The notes below the pieces were generated by a model. That model had not been told where the DNA came from, ran no database searches, and saw only the letters and a program-made list of their open reading frames with translations. This document shows positions 36,119-44,563 of a stretch of 64,000 bases of DNA, piece by piece (position 1 is the stretch's first letter; every line of letters begins with the position of its first letter). Position numbers and translations under genes: made by a program. This stretch comes from Nocardioides sp. dk884 (GTDB lineage: Bacteria; Actinomycetota; Actinomycetes; Propionibacteriales; Nocardioidaceae), in NCBI RefSeq assembly GCF_009557055.1, contig NZ_CP045649.1, positions 682,001-746,000 on the forward strand, in the 5' to 3' direction.

Positions 36119-36841
36119 ATGACCACCGCGCCGCCGCTGCTCGAGGTGACGGTGCTGCACGAGCGCGACGTGCCCGGCGCCGTGAACGGCGGCGCCGACC
36201 GGCTGCACCTGGTGAGCCACGCGGGCGGCCCGGAGGACGGGCCGACCTCCCCGGAGCCCGCGACCGTGTCGGCGGTCTGCCGGGCGAGCGAGGTCCCGGT
36301 CTTCGTGCTGCTGCGGCTCAACGGGTCCTGGACCACCACCGGCGGTGAGCTGACCCGGCTCGCCGGCCTCGCCCACGACTACCTCGGCGCCGGCGCGGCC
36401 GGGGTCTCCTTCGGGTTCCTCGACGTCGACCTGGGCATCGACACCGGCGTGTGCGTCGAGCTCGCCCGGACGCTGCGCGGGGTCCCGTGGACCTTCCACC
36501 GCGGCTTCGACGCGGCGCTGGAGCCGCAGCGTGCCTGGCGCGACGTCGCCGGTCTGCCCGGGCTGGTCGGGGTGCGCTCGGCCGGCTCGCTGCGCGGCAT
36601 GCAGTCCGGCATCGACGAGCTGCTCGCGACGGTCGCCGACGACCCGGTCGCGGCGCGGCTGCTGGTGGCCGGGGGCGGGCTGCTCGCCGAGCACGTCCCG
36701 TGGCTGCTGCGCGCGGGGGTGGGCCAGTTCCACCTCGGGCGCCAGACCCGGCCCGGCGCGACGTACCGCTCCTACGTCGACGCGGGGCACGTGCGCTCGT
36801 GGCGCCTGCTGCTCGACGACGCCGCCGAGCGGATCCGATGA
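36119..36841 (+). CDS. cutC: CutC-family protein
   Basis: 240 residues, TIM-barrel CutC fold. Family marks: LEVTVLHERDVPGAVNGGADRLHL at the N-terminus, FGFLDVDLGID, and TFHRGFDAA (the FHRAFD motif). First described as a copper homeostasis factor; the true biochemical role is still unclear. The DUF4031 gene overlaps its stop (ATGA). Confidence 0.9.
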   Translation: MTTAPPLLEVTVLHERDVPGAVNGGADRLHLVSHAGGPEDGPTSPEPATVSAVCRASEVPVFVLLRLNGSWTTTGGELTRLAGLAHDYLGAGAAGVSFGFLDVDLGIDTGVCVELARTLRGVPWTFHRGFDAALEPQRAWRDVAGLPGLVGVRSAGSLRGMQSGIDELLATVADDPVAARLLVAGGGLLAEHVPWLLRAGVGQFHLGRQTRPGATYRSYVDAGHVRSWRLLLDDAAERIR

Positions 36842-37104
36842 TCCTGCTCGACCCGCCGCACGTCCCGGGGCACGGCCGGTTCTGGTCGCACCTGGCCAGT
36901 GACGCCTCCTTCGAGGAGCTGCACCGCTTCGCCCGCGGCGTCGGCATCCCCGAGCGCGGCTTCGACCGCGACCACTACGACGTGCCGTCGGAGTGGTACG
37001 ACGACCTGCTCGCTGCCGGCGCCACCCCGGTCTCCTCGCGCGAGCTGGTCGCCCGCCTCAACGCCGCCGGCCTGCGCCGCCGCAAGACCCCGCGCCCCCG
37101 CTGA
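36838..37104 (+). CDS. DUF4031 domain protein
   Basis: 88 residues. Matches the DUF4031 pattern: LLDPPHVPGHGRFWSHLASD, FARGVGIPERGFDRDHYDVP and SSRELVARL. Short, soluble, function unknown. Coupled to cutC by ATGA. Its stop codon lies 6 nt before a 22-bp repeat locus. Confidence 0.85.
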   Translation: MILLDPPHVPGHGRFWSHLASDASFEELHRFARGVGIPERGFDRDHYDVPSEWYDDLLAAGATPVSSRELVARLNAAGLRRRKTPRPR

Positions 37105-37110
37105 TCCTTC

Positions 37111-37154
37111 GCCGAGTCGGCGCCAATGGTGCGCCGAGTCGGCGCCAATGGCGG
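37111..37154 (+). repeat. 22-bp tandem repeat family, locus 4 (two units)
   Basis: Units at 37111-37132 and 37133-37154, both starting GCCGAGTCGGCGCCAATGG. They fill the gap between the convergent DUF4031 and HD genes, 6 nt from one stop codon and 5 nt from the other. Confidence 0.85.
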
Positions 37155-37159
37155 CGGGG

Positions 37160-37768
37160 TCAGTCGATCAGCGCGAGGAGGCCGGTCAGCTCGTTCTCGA
37201 GGTTCGCCCGGGCAGGCACCTCCCAGCGCTCCAGGGCGTACGGCGTGCGGAACAGGCGCTCCTTGGCTGCCAGGCCCTGCAGCACCTGGGCCCGCCCAAC
37301 CCGGAAGGTCGCGTCGTCGAGGTGGTCGTACTCCACGCGGACGGCGGCGGCGTAGGCGGCGTACCGCTCGGGAGGGGCGGCGAGGATCGCGAGGTCGGCG
37401 TCGGACAGCGCGCACCCGTTGGCGTCGTCGGGCGCCGGGTCGTGGGTCTCGGTCAGCCGCACCAGGCGAGCCACCTCGGCGACCTCCACGTCGTCGAGCA
37501 GCCCCACCAGCGCGTCCTCCGCCCAGGCAGCGGAGCGTTCTTCGGCGTCGCGCTCCCCGTCGTACACCGCGTCGTGGAACCACGCCGCCAGCAGCACCGG
37601 CACCGGGTCGTAGACGAAGCCGGCACGAGCCAGCTCGCTGAGACGCCGCAGCACCTCAGCCAGGTGCTGCACGTCGTGGTAGCCCCGGCTCGGGTCGGCG
37701 TACGCCGCGTGCAGTGCGTCGCGCAGCTCGGGGGCGTCGGGCAGGGGCCAATGATCCGCAGGGTCCAC
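37160..37768 (-). CDS. HD-domain protein
   Basis: 202 residues from the GTG at 37768. HD-type metal ligands are seen in YHDVQHL (about residue 30) and LLAAWFHDAVYDG (about residue 58). Probably a phosphohydrolase; substrate not known. TTAGAT (37775-37780, minus strand) lies 6 nt upstream and supports this start, though the frame is open to a GTG at 37810. Diverges from the ketosteroid-isomerase-like gene. Confidence 0.75.
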   Translation of the reverse strand: MDPADHWPLPDAPELRDALHAAYADPSRGYHDVQHLAEVLRRLSELARAGFVYDPVPVLLAAWFHDAVYDGERDAEERSAAWAEDALVGLLDDVEVAEVARLVRLTETHDPAPDDANGCALSDADLAILAAPPERYAAYAAAVRVEYDHLDDATFRVGRAQVLQGLAAKERLFRTPYALERWEVPARANLENELTGLLALID

Positions 37769-37836
37769 GGCTCCATCTAAGCAAGCCGCTACGGTGTCGC
37801 CAACCAGCACGCCGGACAGATCCCAGGAGACGACAG

Positions 37837-38211
37837 ATGGCAGTGACCCCCGAGCGGATCCGCGCGGTCGTGGAGCAGTACGTCGAGCTCGTCGGCCGCG
37901 GGGCCGCCGACGAGATCGCCGGGCTGTACGCCGACGACGCGAGCGTCGAGGACCCGGTTGGCAGCGAGCCGCTGACCACCCGGGAGCAGATCCGGGAGTT
38001 CTACGGCAACCTCAGCGGGGCCGACATCAGCACCCGGTTGATCGACGTGCGCATCTGCGGCAATGAGGCGGTCTTCCACTTCGAGGTGGCCACCCGGGCC
38101 GGCGAGGCGTCCTACACGGTCGCGCCCTTCGATGTGATGACCTTCGACGAGCAGGGCCGGATCACCTCGATGCGCGCCTTCTGGAGCCAGACGGACATGA
38201 AGGTCAGCTGA
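37837..38211 (+). CDS. Ketosteroid isomerase (steroid delta-isomerase)-like NTF2-fold protein
   Basis: 124 residues. Very close in pattern to bacterial delta5-3-ketosteroid isomerase: Tyr15 in VEQYVEL, catalytic base Asp39 in SVEDPVGSEP, IREFY, and Asp99 in VAPFDVMTF, which match Tyr14, Asp38 and Asp99 of the Comamonas enzyme. It would shift a steroid double bond through a dienolate. No other steroid genes are near. SD AGGAGA 6 nt before the ATG. The 3' end overlaps the next, convergent gene by 8 nt. Confidence 0.85.
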   Translation: MAVTPERIRAVVEQYVELVGRGAADEIAGLYADDASVEDPVGSEPLTTREQIREFYGNLSGADISTRLIDVRICGNEAVFHFEVATRAGEASYTVAPFDVMTFDEQGRITSMRAFWSQTDMKVS

Positions 38212-39619
38212 CCGGGTCCACCGTCGGCGTCGGCGTCGGCGTCGGCGTTACGGTCACCGTGACGGTTGGCGTCGGGGTCGGCGTCGGGCTCGGGGTCGGA
38301 GTCGGGGTCGGCTCCGCGGTGGGCGTGGGCGTGGGCGTCGGCGTGGGTGTCGGCGCGGCCGGCCGGCACTGGGTCGGCTGGCCCGAGGCGGTGGAGCGGG
38401 GCAGGAGCAGGATGCCCACGGAGGTGCCGCGCCCGGTCGTGACCGACACGTTGGCACGCCGGTAGGACGTGAACATGCAGTAGCTGGTGCGGGTGGTCAT
38501 CCACCCGCCGCGGTCGGCCTGCGGGTTGGCGACCACTGTCAGGCCGGTCTGGGTCGTCAGCTGACCGCTGAACTGGAACCGGCCACGGGAGTCGGCGGTC
38601 GTGGTGGCGAGCTTGGTCCCGGCCCGGTCGAAGAGCATGACCTCCGCGCTGGCCAACGCGAAGGACGGGTCGGCGCCGTCCGCCACCGTTCCGCTCACCC
38701 AGGCTCCTCGCCTGGTCCACACGAACGTGCTCGCCAGGTCGGCGCGCCCGGCGCGGACCCGGGCGCCGCGGACCCGGCCGTTCTGGGGGAGATAGCTGCC
38801 GACGCCGGGCGCCACCATCGTGTAGCCGCCAGGGTGCAGGCCGCGGAAGGTGACGGTGCCGTCCCGGCGGCTGCGCGCGCTCCACCACTGTCCGCTCGCC
38901 TTGCTCACCACGGTGACGGTGACGCGCTGACGGACCTTGGAGCCGGCGACCCGGTCGTAGCGCAGGTCGACGAGGAGGGTGCCGCCGCGGGTGCGCAGGT
39001 GCGGGTTCACGTTGCGGACCTGGCCGAGCTTGAGCCCGCCGGCCCAGGCGCTCTTGTCGACCCAGGTTCCGGTGCGGTCCCAGGTGAACAGCGAGTACCG
39101 CCCCGGCGGCAGGCCGCCGACGGCGAACTCGCCCCGCGCGTTGGCCTTGGTCTCGAAGGACTGCTCCCCGGCGTTGGCGGCGATCACCTTCGCGCCGGGC
39201 AGCACCTTGCCGCCGCCGCGGGCGACGCCGGTGATGCCGGCTCCGCGGACGAGTCGCACGTTGCGCTGCACCTTGTGACCGGCACGCACCGTGACGGTGA
39301 GGTCACCGGGGGCGTACTTGGTCAGGTCGTACGCCGGGCGCTGGTCGACGAACTGCAGGCGGTAGGTGCCCGGGGCGATGCTGAGGGTGTAGATGCCGTT
39401 GCGCACGGTCTTCTGGCCGAGGTAGCGCCAGTCCTTGCTGAACCACAGCATCTTCAGCCGCGGCGCGGTCCGCTGGGGGCCGGTGATCTCGCCGACCACC
39501 GTGCCGGTGCTCGGGACACCCGTCGCGGGCGGCGGTGTCGCGACCGCGAGCAGCAGGCCCGCGACGAGCGCGACGAGCGCGAGCAGGACGGGCACGCGAC
39601 GGATCCGCAGGTTCTCCAC
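38204..39619 (-). CDS. Secreted protein with carboxypeptidase regulatory-like repeats and Thr-Pro tail
   Basis: 471 residues. Signal peptide or anchor (about residues 8-30, VLLALVALVAGLLLAV). Four or five beta-sandwich modules of the CarboxypepD_reg/Cna-B type follow (for example TGVARGGGKVLPGAKVIAANAG, GEFAVGGLPPGRYSLFTWDR, GTVTFRGLHPGGYTMVAPG, GRFQFSGQLT). The last ~60 residues are almost pure Thr-Pro repeats, coded by a 6-bp tandem repeat (about 38218-38350), likely a wall-spanning or surface stalk. No sortase motif is visible. Function unknown; adhesion or matrix role is possible. Confidence 0.75.
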   Translation of the reverse strand: MENLRIRRVPVLLALVALVAGLLLAVATPPPATGVPSTGTVVGEITGPQRTAPRLKMLWFSKDWRYLGQKTVRNGIYTLSIAPGTYRLQFVDQRPAYDLTKYAPGDLTVTVRAGHKVQRNVRLVRGAGITGVARGGGKVLPGAKVIAANAGEQSFETKANARGEFAVGGLPPGRYSLFTWDRTGTWVDKSAWAGGLKLGQVRNVNPHLRTRGGTLLVDLRYDRVAGSKVRQRVTVTVVSKASGQWWSARSRRDGTVTFRGLHPGGYTMVAPGVGSYLPQNGRVRGARVRAGRADLASTFVWTRRGAWVSGTVADGADPSFALASAEVMLFDRAGTKLATTTADSRGRFQFSGQLTTQTGLTVVANPQADRGGWMTTRTSYCMFTSYRRANVSVTTGRGTSVGILLLPRSTASGQPTQCRPAAPTPTPTPTPTPTAEPTPTPTPSPTPTPTPTVTVTVTPTPTPTPTVDPVS

Positions 39620-39655
39620 AGGGTGGAGCCTAGGGAAGCCCGCTGATGCGCACTC

Positions 39656-40537
39656 TCAAGTTCTGCGAAGGCTCTCCTCAAGATCCTCCGGGCCGTCCAC
39701 CGGCGCCGGCTGCATCGCCCAGCGGATGGTGCCGGTGGCCAGCGACCCCAGCGCCCGGACGACGGTGCGCTCGGTCACCGGCAGCCAGGGCAGCCGCAGC
39801 GGCCGGCGGGTCCACGCGGGCATCAGCGCGACCGCGGCCGCGCCCAGCACGGCGTACGGCGGGCGGGCCGCGAGCGGCAGCGGCGGGTGCAGCAACACGT
39901 GGGCGACCGCCTCGCGGGCCTCGGGGGTGGCGCGCAGCTCGGGGCGGTAGGAGGCCAGCGTGGCGGCCAGCTCCTCGGTGGTCGTCGGCGGGTCGACCAC
40001 GCCCAGGCGGCGGCCGACCTCGGCGAGCTTGGCGAGGTAGGTGTCGCGGCCCGCGGCGTCGAGGCGCGTGTGGCCGTAGACGTCGTGGGCGCGCAGGAAG
40101 CTGTCCGCCTCCGCGGCATGCACCCAGCCCAGCAGGTGCGGGTCGGAGGCGGCGTACGGCGTCCCGTCGGGCATCGTGCCGCGCACCCGCTCGTGGATGC
40201 GGCGGACCCGGGCGATCGCGGCCTCCGCGTCCTCGACGTGGCCGAAGGTCGTGGTGGCCAGGAACGTGCTGGTGCGCGCCAGCCGGCCCCAGGTGTCGAC
40301 GCGGTAGTCGGAGTGCTCGGCGACGCCGCGCATGGCGGCCGGGTGGAGGGTCTGGAGCAGCAGGGCGCGCAGGCCGCCGACGAACATCGAGGCGTCGCCG
40401 TGCACCGTGGTGATCGGCGAGCCCGCCTCGAACAGACGTGGTCCGGGGCGACCGTGGATGCGCTGCCTGTTCACGTCGCCGTCCGAGCCGGCGACGCGCT
40501 GGAAGATGGCCTGTCCGAGCTGGTCCCGCACGCCCAT
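39656..40537 (-). CDS. DUF2236 / MpaB-family oxygenase-like protein
   Basis: 293 residues. DUF2236 hallmarks: GDASMFVGGLRALLLQTLHPAAMRGVAEHSDYR, TFLATTTFG and LLGWVHAAEADSFLRAHDVYG, with conserved His residues that could bind haem. Related proteins include MpaB and the latex-clearing protein Lcp. The substrate is unknown. The ATG at 40537 has TACGCT 7 nt upstream and is preferred over longer readings. Confidence 0.82.
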   Translation of the reverse strand: MGVRDQLGQAIFQRVAGSDGDVNRQRIHGRPGPRLFEAGSPITTVHGDASMFVGGLRALLLQTLHPAAMRGVAEHSDYRVDTWGRLARTSTFLATTTFGHVEDAEAAIARVRRIHERVRGTMPDGTPYAASDPHLLGWVHAAEADSFLRAHDVYGHTRLDAAGRDTYLAKLAEVGRRLGVVDPPTTTEELAATLASYRPELRATPEAREAVAHVLLHPPLPLAARPPYAVLGAAAVALMPAWTRRPLRLPWLPVTERTVVRALGSLATGTIRWAMQPAPVDGPEDLEESLRRT

Positions 40538-40544
40538 GTCGGCC

Positions 40545-40550
40545 AGCGTA
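40545..40550 (-). promoter_or_regulatory. Leaderless-type -10 box of the DUF2236 gene (TACGCT)
   Basis: Minus-strand TACGCT, 7 nt before the ATG at 40537; the same hexamer and spacing as at alkB. Confidence 0.5.
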
Positions 40551-40628
40551 CGGATCACGGCCTGAGAACGGCGTCGGCCGCCGCGAGCGGGGCTCGCGGC
40601 GGCCGGAAGCGAGGGCCGAGGAGGTGGC

Positions 40629-41831
40629 TCAGGCCGACCAGGCACGCACCCAGATCGCGTTCGCGGAGCTGCCCAGGCGCTCGAGGGAGCCCTCCGAGGG
40701 CGCGGCGGCGACGTCGGTGACGACGTACCCGAGCTCCCCGGAGGTGGCCAGGGTCTGGCCGGTGACGTTGTCGCCCTGCTCGGCGAGCAGGTCGTTGAGC
40801 TTGGCGAGCACGCCCGGCACGTTGCGGTGCAGGAAGCCGAGCCGGTGCTGGCCCGAGGCCAGCGGCGGCGTGGCGACGGCAGGCATGTTGACCGACAGGG
40901 CGGTGCTGCCCTCGAGAGCGAAGGAGACGAGCTTGCCGGACACGAAGCGCCCGATCTCCTCCTGCGCCTCCTGGGTGGAGCCGCCGACGTGCGGGGTGAG
41001 GATCACGTTGTCCAGGCCGCGCAGCACGGACTCGAACTCGTCGCCCTGGGCCTTCGGCTCGACCGGGAAGACGTCGAGCGCGGCGCCGGCGAGGTGCCCG
41101 GACTGCAGGTGGTCGCGCAGCGCGTGGTCGTCGACGACCATGCCGCGCGAGGCGTTGATGAACAGCGCCCGCGGCTTCATCTGGGAGAACTGGGTGGCGC
41201 CGAAGAGACCGGCGTTGCCGGGGCGGCCGTCGATGTGCAGGCTCACGACGTCGGAGATCGCGAGCAGCTCCTCGAGGCTGTTCATCCGGCGGGCGTTGCC
41301 GTGGGCCGGGCGATCGGCGGTGTCGTAGAAGACGACCTGCATGCCGAGCGCCTCGGCGACTGTGGAGAGCTGGGTGCCGATGTTGCCGTACCCGACGATG
41401 CCCAGGATCCGGCCGCGCACCTCGTGGCTGCCCTTCGCGGACTTGTCCCACACGCCGGCGTGCATCCGCTCGATCTTCTCGGGCAGGCGGCGCGCGAGCG
41501 CGATGATCTCGCCGATCACGAGCTCGACCACGCTGCGGGTGTTGGAGTACGGCGCGTTGAAGACCGCGACACCGCGCGCGGAGGCGGCGGCCAGGTCGAC
41601 CTGGTTGGTGCCGATGCAGAAGCAGCCGATCGCGAGCAGGTCCGGCGCGGCGGCCAGCACCTTCTCCGTCACCGTGGTGTTGGAGCGGATGCCCAGCATC
41701 GACACTCCGGGCAGGGCGGCGATGAGCTCGTCCTCGGAGAGCGAGCGGCTCAGCAGCTCGACCTCGAAGCCACGGGCCTCGAGCTGCTCGACGGCGACGG
41801 GATGGATGTTCTCCAGCAGCAGGACCTTCAC
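40629..41831 (-). CDS. serA: D-3-phosphoglycerate dehydrogenase
   Basis: 400 residues. First step of serine synthesis: oxidises 3-phosphoglycerate with NAD. Rossmann motif GIVGYGNIGTQ, catalytic Arg in INASRGMVVDD, Glu region DVFPVEP and His in TPHVGGST. A C-terminal ACT domain (about 325-400, HRNVPGVLAKLND) suggests feedback by serine. This is the shorter, E. coli-like SerA form without the extra ASB domain common in actinobacterial SerA. GTG start, TACAGT 8 nt upstream. Confidence 0.93.
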   Translation of the reverse strand: MKVLLLENIHPVAVEQLEARGFEVELLSRSLSEDELIAALPGVSMLGIRSNTTVTEKVLAAAPDLLAIGCFCIGTNQVDLAAASARGVAVFNAPYSNTRSVVELVIGEIIALARRLPEKIERMHAGVWDKSAKGSHEVRGRILGIVGYGNIGTQLSTVAEALGMQVVFYDTADRPAHGNARRMNSLEELLAISDVVSLHIDGRPGNAGLFGATQFSQMKPRALFINASRGMVVDDHALRDHLQSGHLAGAALDVFPVEPKAQGDEFESVLRGLDNVILTPHVGGSTQEAQEEIGRFVSGKLVSFALEGSTALSVNMPAVATPPLASGQHRLGFLHRNVPGVLAKLNDLLAEQGDNVTGQTLATSGELGYVVTDVAAAPSEGSLERLGSSANAIWVRAWSA

Positions 41832-41839
41832 GGTTACTC

Positions 41840-41845
41840 ACTGTA
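41840..41845 (-). promoter_or_regulatory. Leaderless-type -10 box of serA (TACAGT)
   Basis: Minus-strand TACAGT, 8 nt before the GTG at 41831. Confidence 0.45.
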
Positions 41846-42050
41846 GGACTGCGCCGCGCTCCGGGCCTGATCGGGCCGGTCCTCGGACGGGGTGCGTGAC
41901 GTACGGCGCACCGGTGCCCCCCTCCCCATGTAACGCGGGGTTATCGACGCTGCACACGTGGTGTACGCCGTGGGAAGCGTCCACAGCACGATGTCAGTCG
42001 TCCGCCGCGGCACCCCGGGAAACCGGTGGCCCGGGGAGACCCCGGGTGTC

Positions 42051-42056
42051 TAACGT
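42051..42056 (+). promoter_or_regulatory. Leaderless-type -10 box of the gene at 42064 (TAACGT)
   Basis: TAACGT is 7 nt upstream of the ATG at 42064. Confidence 0.5.
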
Positions 42057-42063
42057 CGCGGCC

Positions 42064-42813
42064 ATGACCCCGGACCCCGACTCCTTCCTCGCCCTGGCGC
42101 GCAGCTCGCCGTGGCGCTGGACCACGCTGCACCTGGCGCACCGGTCCGGGTTCGCGGGGGCGTGCGAGGCCTGGATACGTCGTCCGGGCGCGCTGCTGGT
42201 GCGCGACAGCGAGGGCCGGTGGCACCGGGAGAGCGGGCTGCCCTACACCCGCGGCACGCTCATGGTCTTCACCGCCGAGGGGACCCCGCCCCCGGACCCG
42301 GTGCCGGAGCACACCTCGGTGCTCCCGCACCAGATCGCCCCGCCGTTGCGCGCCGACGGGCTGGTCGAGTGGCGCCCCGAGCGCCTCGACCTCGACTACG
42401 ACGACCCGATGTACACCAACTACAGCTGGGTCGCGATGCTCGACCCGGTCGAGCTGAGCCACCACGTGGCGGTGGACCGGCTGCGTACCGACGTCGTCGC
42501 GGACCGTCCGGCGTGGCGGGCCGACCTGCGGGCGTTGCCCGGCTACGACCCGCGGTGCGGCGGCAACTGCTGCGAGCTGCTCTACAGCGAGGCGGGGATG
42601 CGCGCGGACCTCGACGAGGACGAGGAGGTGCCGCCGAGCTGGCGGGGCCGGTCCTACCCCGACCACTACGACGTCGCCCTGGACGTGCAGACCGGCGTGG
42701 TCGTGCGCTGCCTCCCGGTCGGCGGCCCCGACGACGCGCCCTGGCTGGAGAACGACATCCTCGAGGTCGACGCCGACCTCGACGATCTGTTCGACGGCCC
42801 CGGGACGAGCTGA
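42064..42813 (+). CDS. Hypothetical soluble protein
   Basis: 249 residues, no signal or membrane segment. Trp-rich start (SSPWRWTTLHLAHRSG), beta-rich middle (LVEWRPERLDLDYDDPMYTNYSWVAMLDPVEL), and a cysteine cluster CGGNCCELLYSEAG (about 160-173), then an acidic tail. The repeated acidic and aromatic pattern suggests a binding protein but I do not recognise the family. Start fixed by the -10 box. Convergent with XPB across a 22-bp repeat locus. Confidence 0.7.
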   Translation: MTPDPDSFLALARSSPWRWTTLHLAHRSGFAGACEAWIRRPGALLVRDSEGRWHRESGLPYTRGTLMVFTAEGTPPPDPVPEHTSVLPHQIAPPLRADGLVEWRPERLDLDYDDPMYTNYSWVAMLDPVELSHHVAVDRLRTDVVADRPAWRADLRALPGYDPRCGGNCCELLYSEAGMRADLDEDEEVPPSWRGRSYPDHYDVALDVQTGVVVRCLPVGGPDDAPWLENDILEVDADLDDLFDGPGTS

Positions 42814-42825
42814 CGGCGTCGCTGG

Positions 42826-42869
42826 CCGCCACACCCGCCGACTCGCGCAACCAGTGGCGCCGACTCGCG
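42826..42869 (-). repeat. 22-bp tandem repeat family, locus 5 (two units)
   Basis: On the minus strand units at 42848-42869 (CGCGAGTCGGCGCCACTGG core) and 42826-42847 (CGCGAGTCGGCGGGTGTGG core). The first unit begins 8 nt after the stop codon of the XPB gene. Confidence 0.8.
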
Positions 42870-42877
42870 GAAAGGGG

Positions 42878-44518
42878 TCAGGCCGGCAGGTCCTCGGCGT
42901 CCAGGATCCGGTAGGCGTAGCCCTGCTCGGCGAGGAAGCGCTGGCGGTTCTGGGCGAACTCCGCATCGACGGTGTCGCGGGAGACGATCGTGTAGAAGTG
43001 CGCGGACTTGCCCTCCGACTTCGGGCGCAGCAGCCGGCCGAGGCGCTGGGCCTCCTCCTGGCGCGAGCCGAACGAGCCGGACACCTGGATCGCCACCTCG
43101 GCGGAGGGCAGGTCGATGGAGAAGTTCGCGACCTTGCTGACCACCAGCAGCCCGATCTCCCCGGAGCGGAAGGCGTCGAAGAGGCGCTGGCGCTCCTTCA
43201 CGGTCGTCTCGCCCTTGATCACCGGGGCGTCGAGCTCGGCGGCGAGCTCGTCGAGCTGGTCGATGTACTGCCCGATCACCAGCGTCGGCTGACCGGGGTG
43301 GGCGGCCACGATGTCGCGCACCACCCGGGTCTTCTCCGCGGTGCAGGAGGCGAGGCGGTAGCGCTCCTCGGGCTCCGCGGTCGCATAGACCAGCCGCTCC
43401 GCGCTCGGCAGCGTCACCCGCACCTCCACGCAGTCGGCGGGCGCGATCCAGCCCTGCGACTCGATGTCCTTCCACGGCGCGTCGTACCGCTTGGGCCCGA
43501 TGAGGGAGAACACGTCGCCCTCGCGGCCGTCCTCGCGCACCAGCGTCGCGGTCAGCCCGATCCGGCGGCGGGCCTGGAGGTCGGCGGTCATCCGGAAGAT
43601 CGGCGCGGGCAGCAGGTGCACCTCGTCGTACACGATCAGGCCCCAGTCGCGGGCGTCGAGCAGGTCCAGGTGCGGGTAGGCGCCCTTGCGACGCAGCGTC
43701 AGCACCTGGTACGTCGCGATCGTGACCGGCCGGATCTCCTTGACGGCGCCGGAGTACTCGCCGATCTCGTCCTCGGTCAGCGAGGTGCGCTTGACCAGCT
43801 CGTCCTTCCACTGCCGGGCGCTCACGGTGTTGGTGACCAGGATCAGGGTGGTCGCCTGGGCGTGCGCCATCGCCGCGGCCCCGACGATCGTCTTGCCGGC
43901 GCCGCAGGGCAGCACGACCACACCGGACCCGCCGTGCCAGAACGACTCGGCGGCGTCGCGCTGGTAGTCGCGCAGCTCCCAGCCGTCCTCGACCAGCGAG
44001 ATCGCGTGCGCCTCGCCGTCGACGTACCCGGCGAAGTCCTCGGCCGGCCAGCCGAGCTTGAGCAGCGCCTGCTTGAGGTTGCCGCGCTCGGAGGGGTGCA
44101 CGACGACGGTGTCGTCGTCGAGGCGGTCGCCGAGCATCCCCTTGATCTTCTTGGCGCGCAGCACCTCCTCGAGCACCGGCCGGTCGGTGCTGGAGAGCAC
44201 CAGACCGTGTGTGGGGTGCTTCTCCAGGCGCAGCCGGCCGTAGCGGGCCATCGTCTCGGCGACGTCGACCAGCAGCGCGTGCGGTACGGCGTAGCGGCTG
44301 TAGGCCAGCAGCGTGTCGACGACCTGCTCGGCGTCGTGGCCGGCGGCGCGGGCGTTCCACAGCCCGAGCGGGGTGAGGCGGTAGGTGTGGATGTGCTCGG
44401 GACTGCGCTCGAGCTCGGCGAACGGCGCGATCGCCTTGCGGCAGTCCGCGGCACGCTCGTGGTCGATCTCGAGCAGCAGGGTCTTGTCCGACTGGACGAT
44501 GAGGGGGCCGTCGTTCAC
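42878..44518 (-). CDS. DNA repair helicase XPB (bacterial)
   Basis: 546 residues. Superfamily 2 helicase of the XPB/Rad25 type: N-terminal DRD-like region, Walker A LPCGAGKTIVG (about 200), DEVH box YDEVHLLPA, RED motif VREDGREGD (about 320), thumb, and C-terminal motifs SKVANFSIDLPSA and GSRQEEAQRLGRLLRP. It is the ERCC3 homologue found in actinobacteria, a 3'-5' helicase thought to act in DNA repair. GTG start with TACACT 6 nt upstream. Its helicase-associated partner lies just upstream on the same strand. Confidence 0.95.
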   Translation of the reverse strand: MNDGPLIVQSDKTLLLEIDHERAADCRKAIAPFAELERSPEHIHTYRLTPLGLWNARAAGHDAEQVVDTLLAYSRYAVPHALLVDVAETMARYGRLRLEKHPTHGLVLSSTDRPVLEEVLRAKKIKGMLGDRLDDDTVVVHPSERGNLKQALLKLGWPAEDFAGYVDGEAHAISLVEDGWELRDYQRDAAESFWHGGSGVVVLPCGAGKTIVGAAAMAHAQATTLILVTNTVSARQWKDELVKRTSLTEDEIGEYSGAVKEIRPVTIATYQVLTLRRKGAYPHLDLLDARDWGLIVYDEVHLLPAPIFRMTADLQARRRIGLTATLVREDGREGDVFSLIGPKRYDAPWKDIESQGWIAPADCVEVRVTLPSAERLVYATAEPEERYRLASCTAEKTRVVRDIVAAHPGQPTLVIGQYIDQLDELAAELDAPVIKGETTVKERQRLFDAFRSGEIGLLVVSKVANFSIDLPSAEVAIQVSGSFGSRQEEAQRLGRLLRPKSEGKSAHFYTIVSRDTVDAEFAQNRQRFLAEQGYAYRILDAEDLPA

Positions 44519-44524
44519 CCGGCG

Positions 44525-44530
44525 AGTGTA
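44525..44530 (-). promoter_or_regulatory. Leaderless-type -10 box of the XPB gene (TACACT)
   Basis: Minus-strand TACACT is 6 nt before the GTG at 44518, so XPB can be transcribed apart from the upstream gene. Confidence 0.5.
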
Positions 44531-44563
44531 CGGAGCGGGCCGATGCGCGTCCCGGTCGTCGGC

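Noticed and set aside
38218..38350. CRISPR-like or minisatellite array
   Set aside because: The 6-bp repeat lies within a reading frame and encodes the Thr-Pro tail of the secreted protein; there are no spacers.
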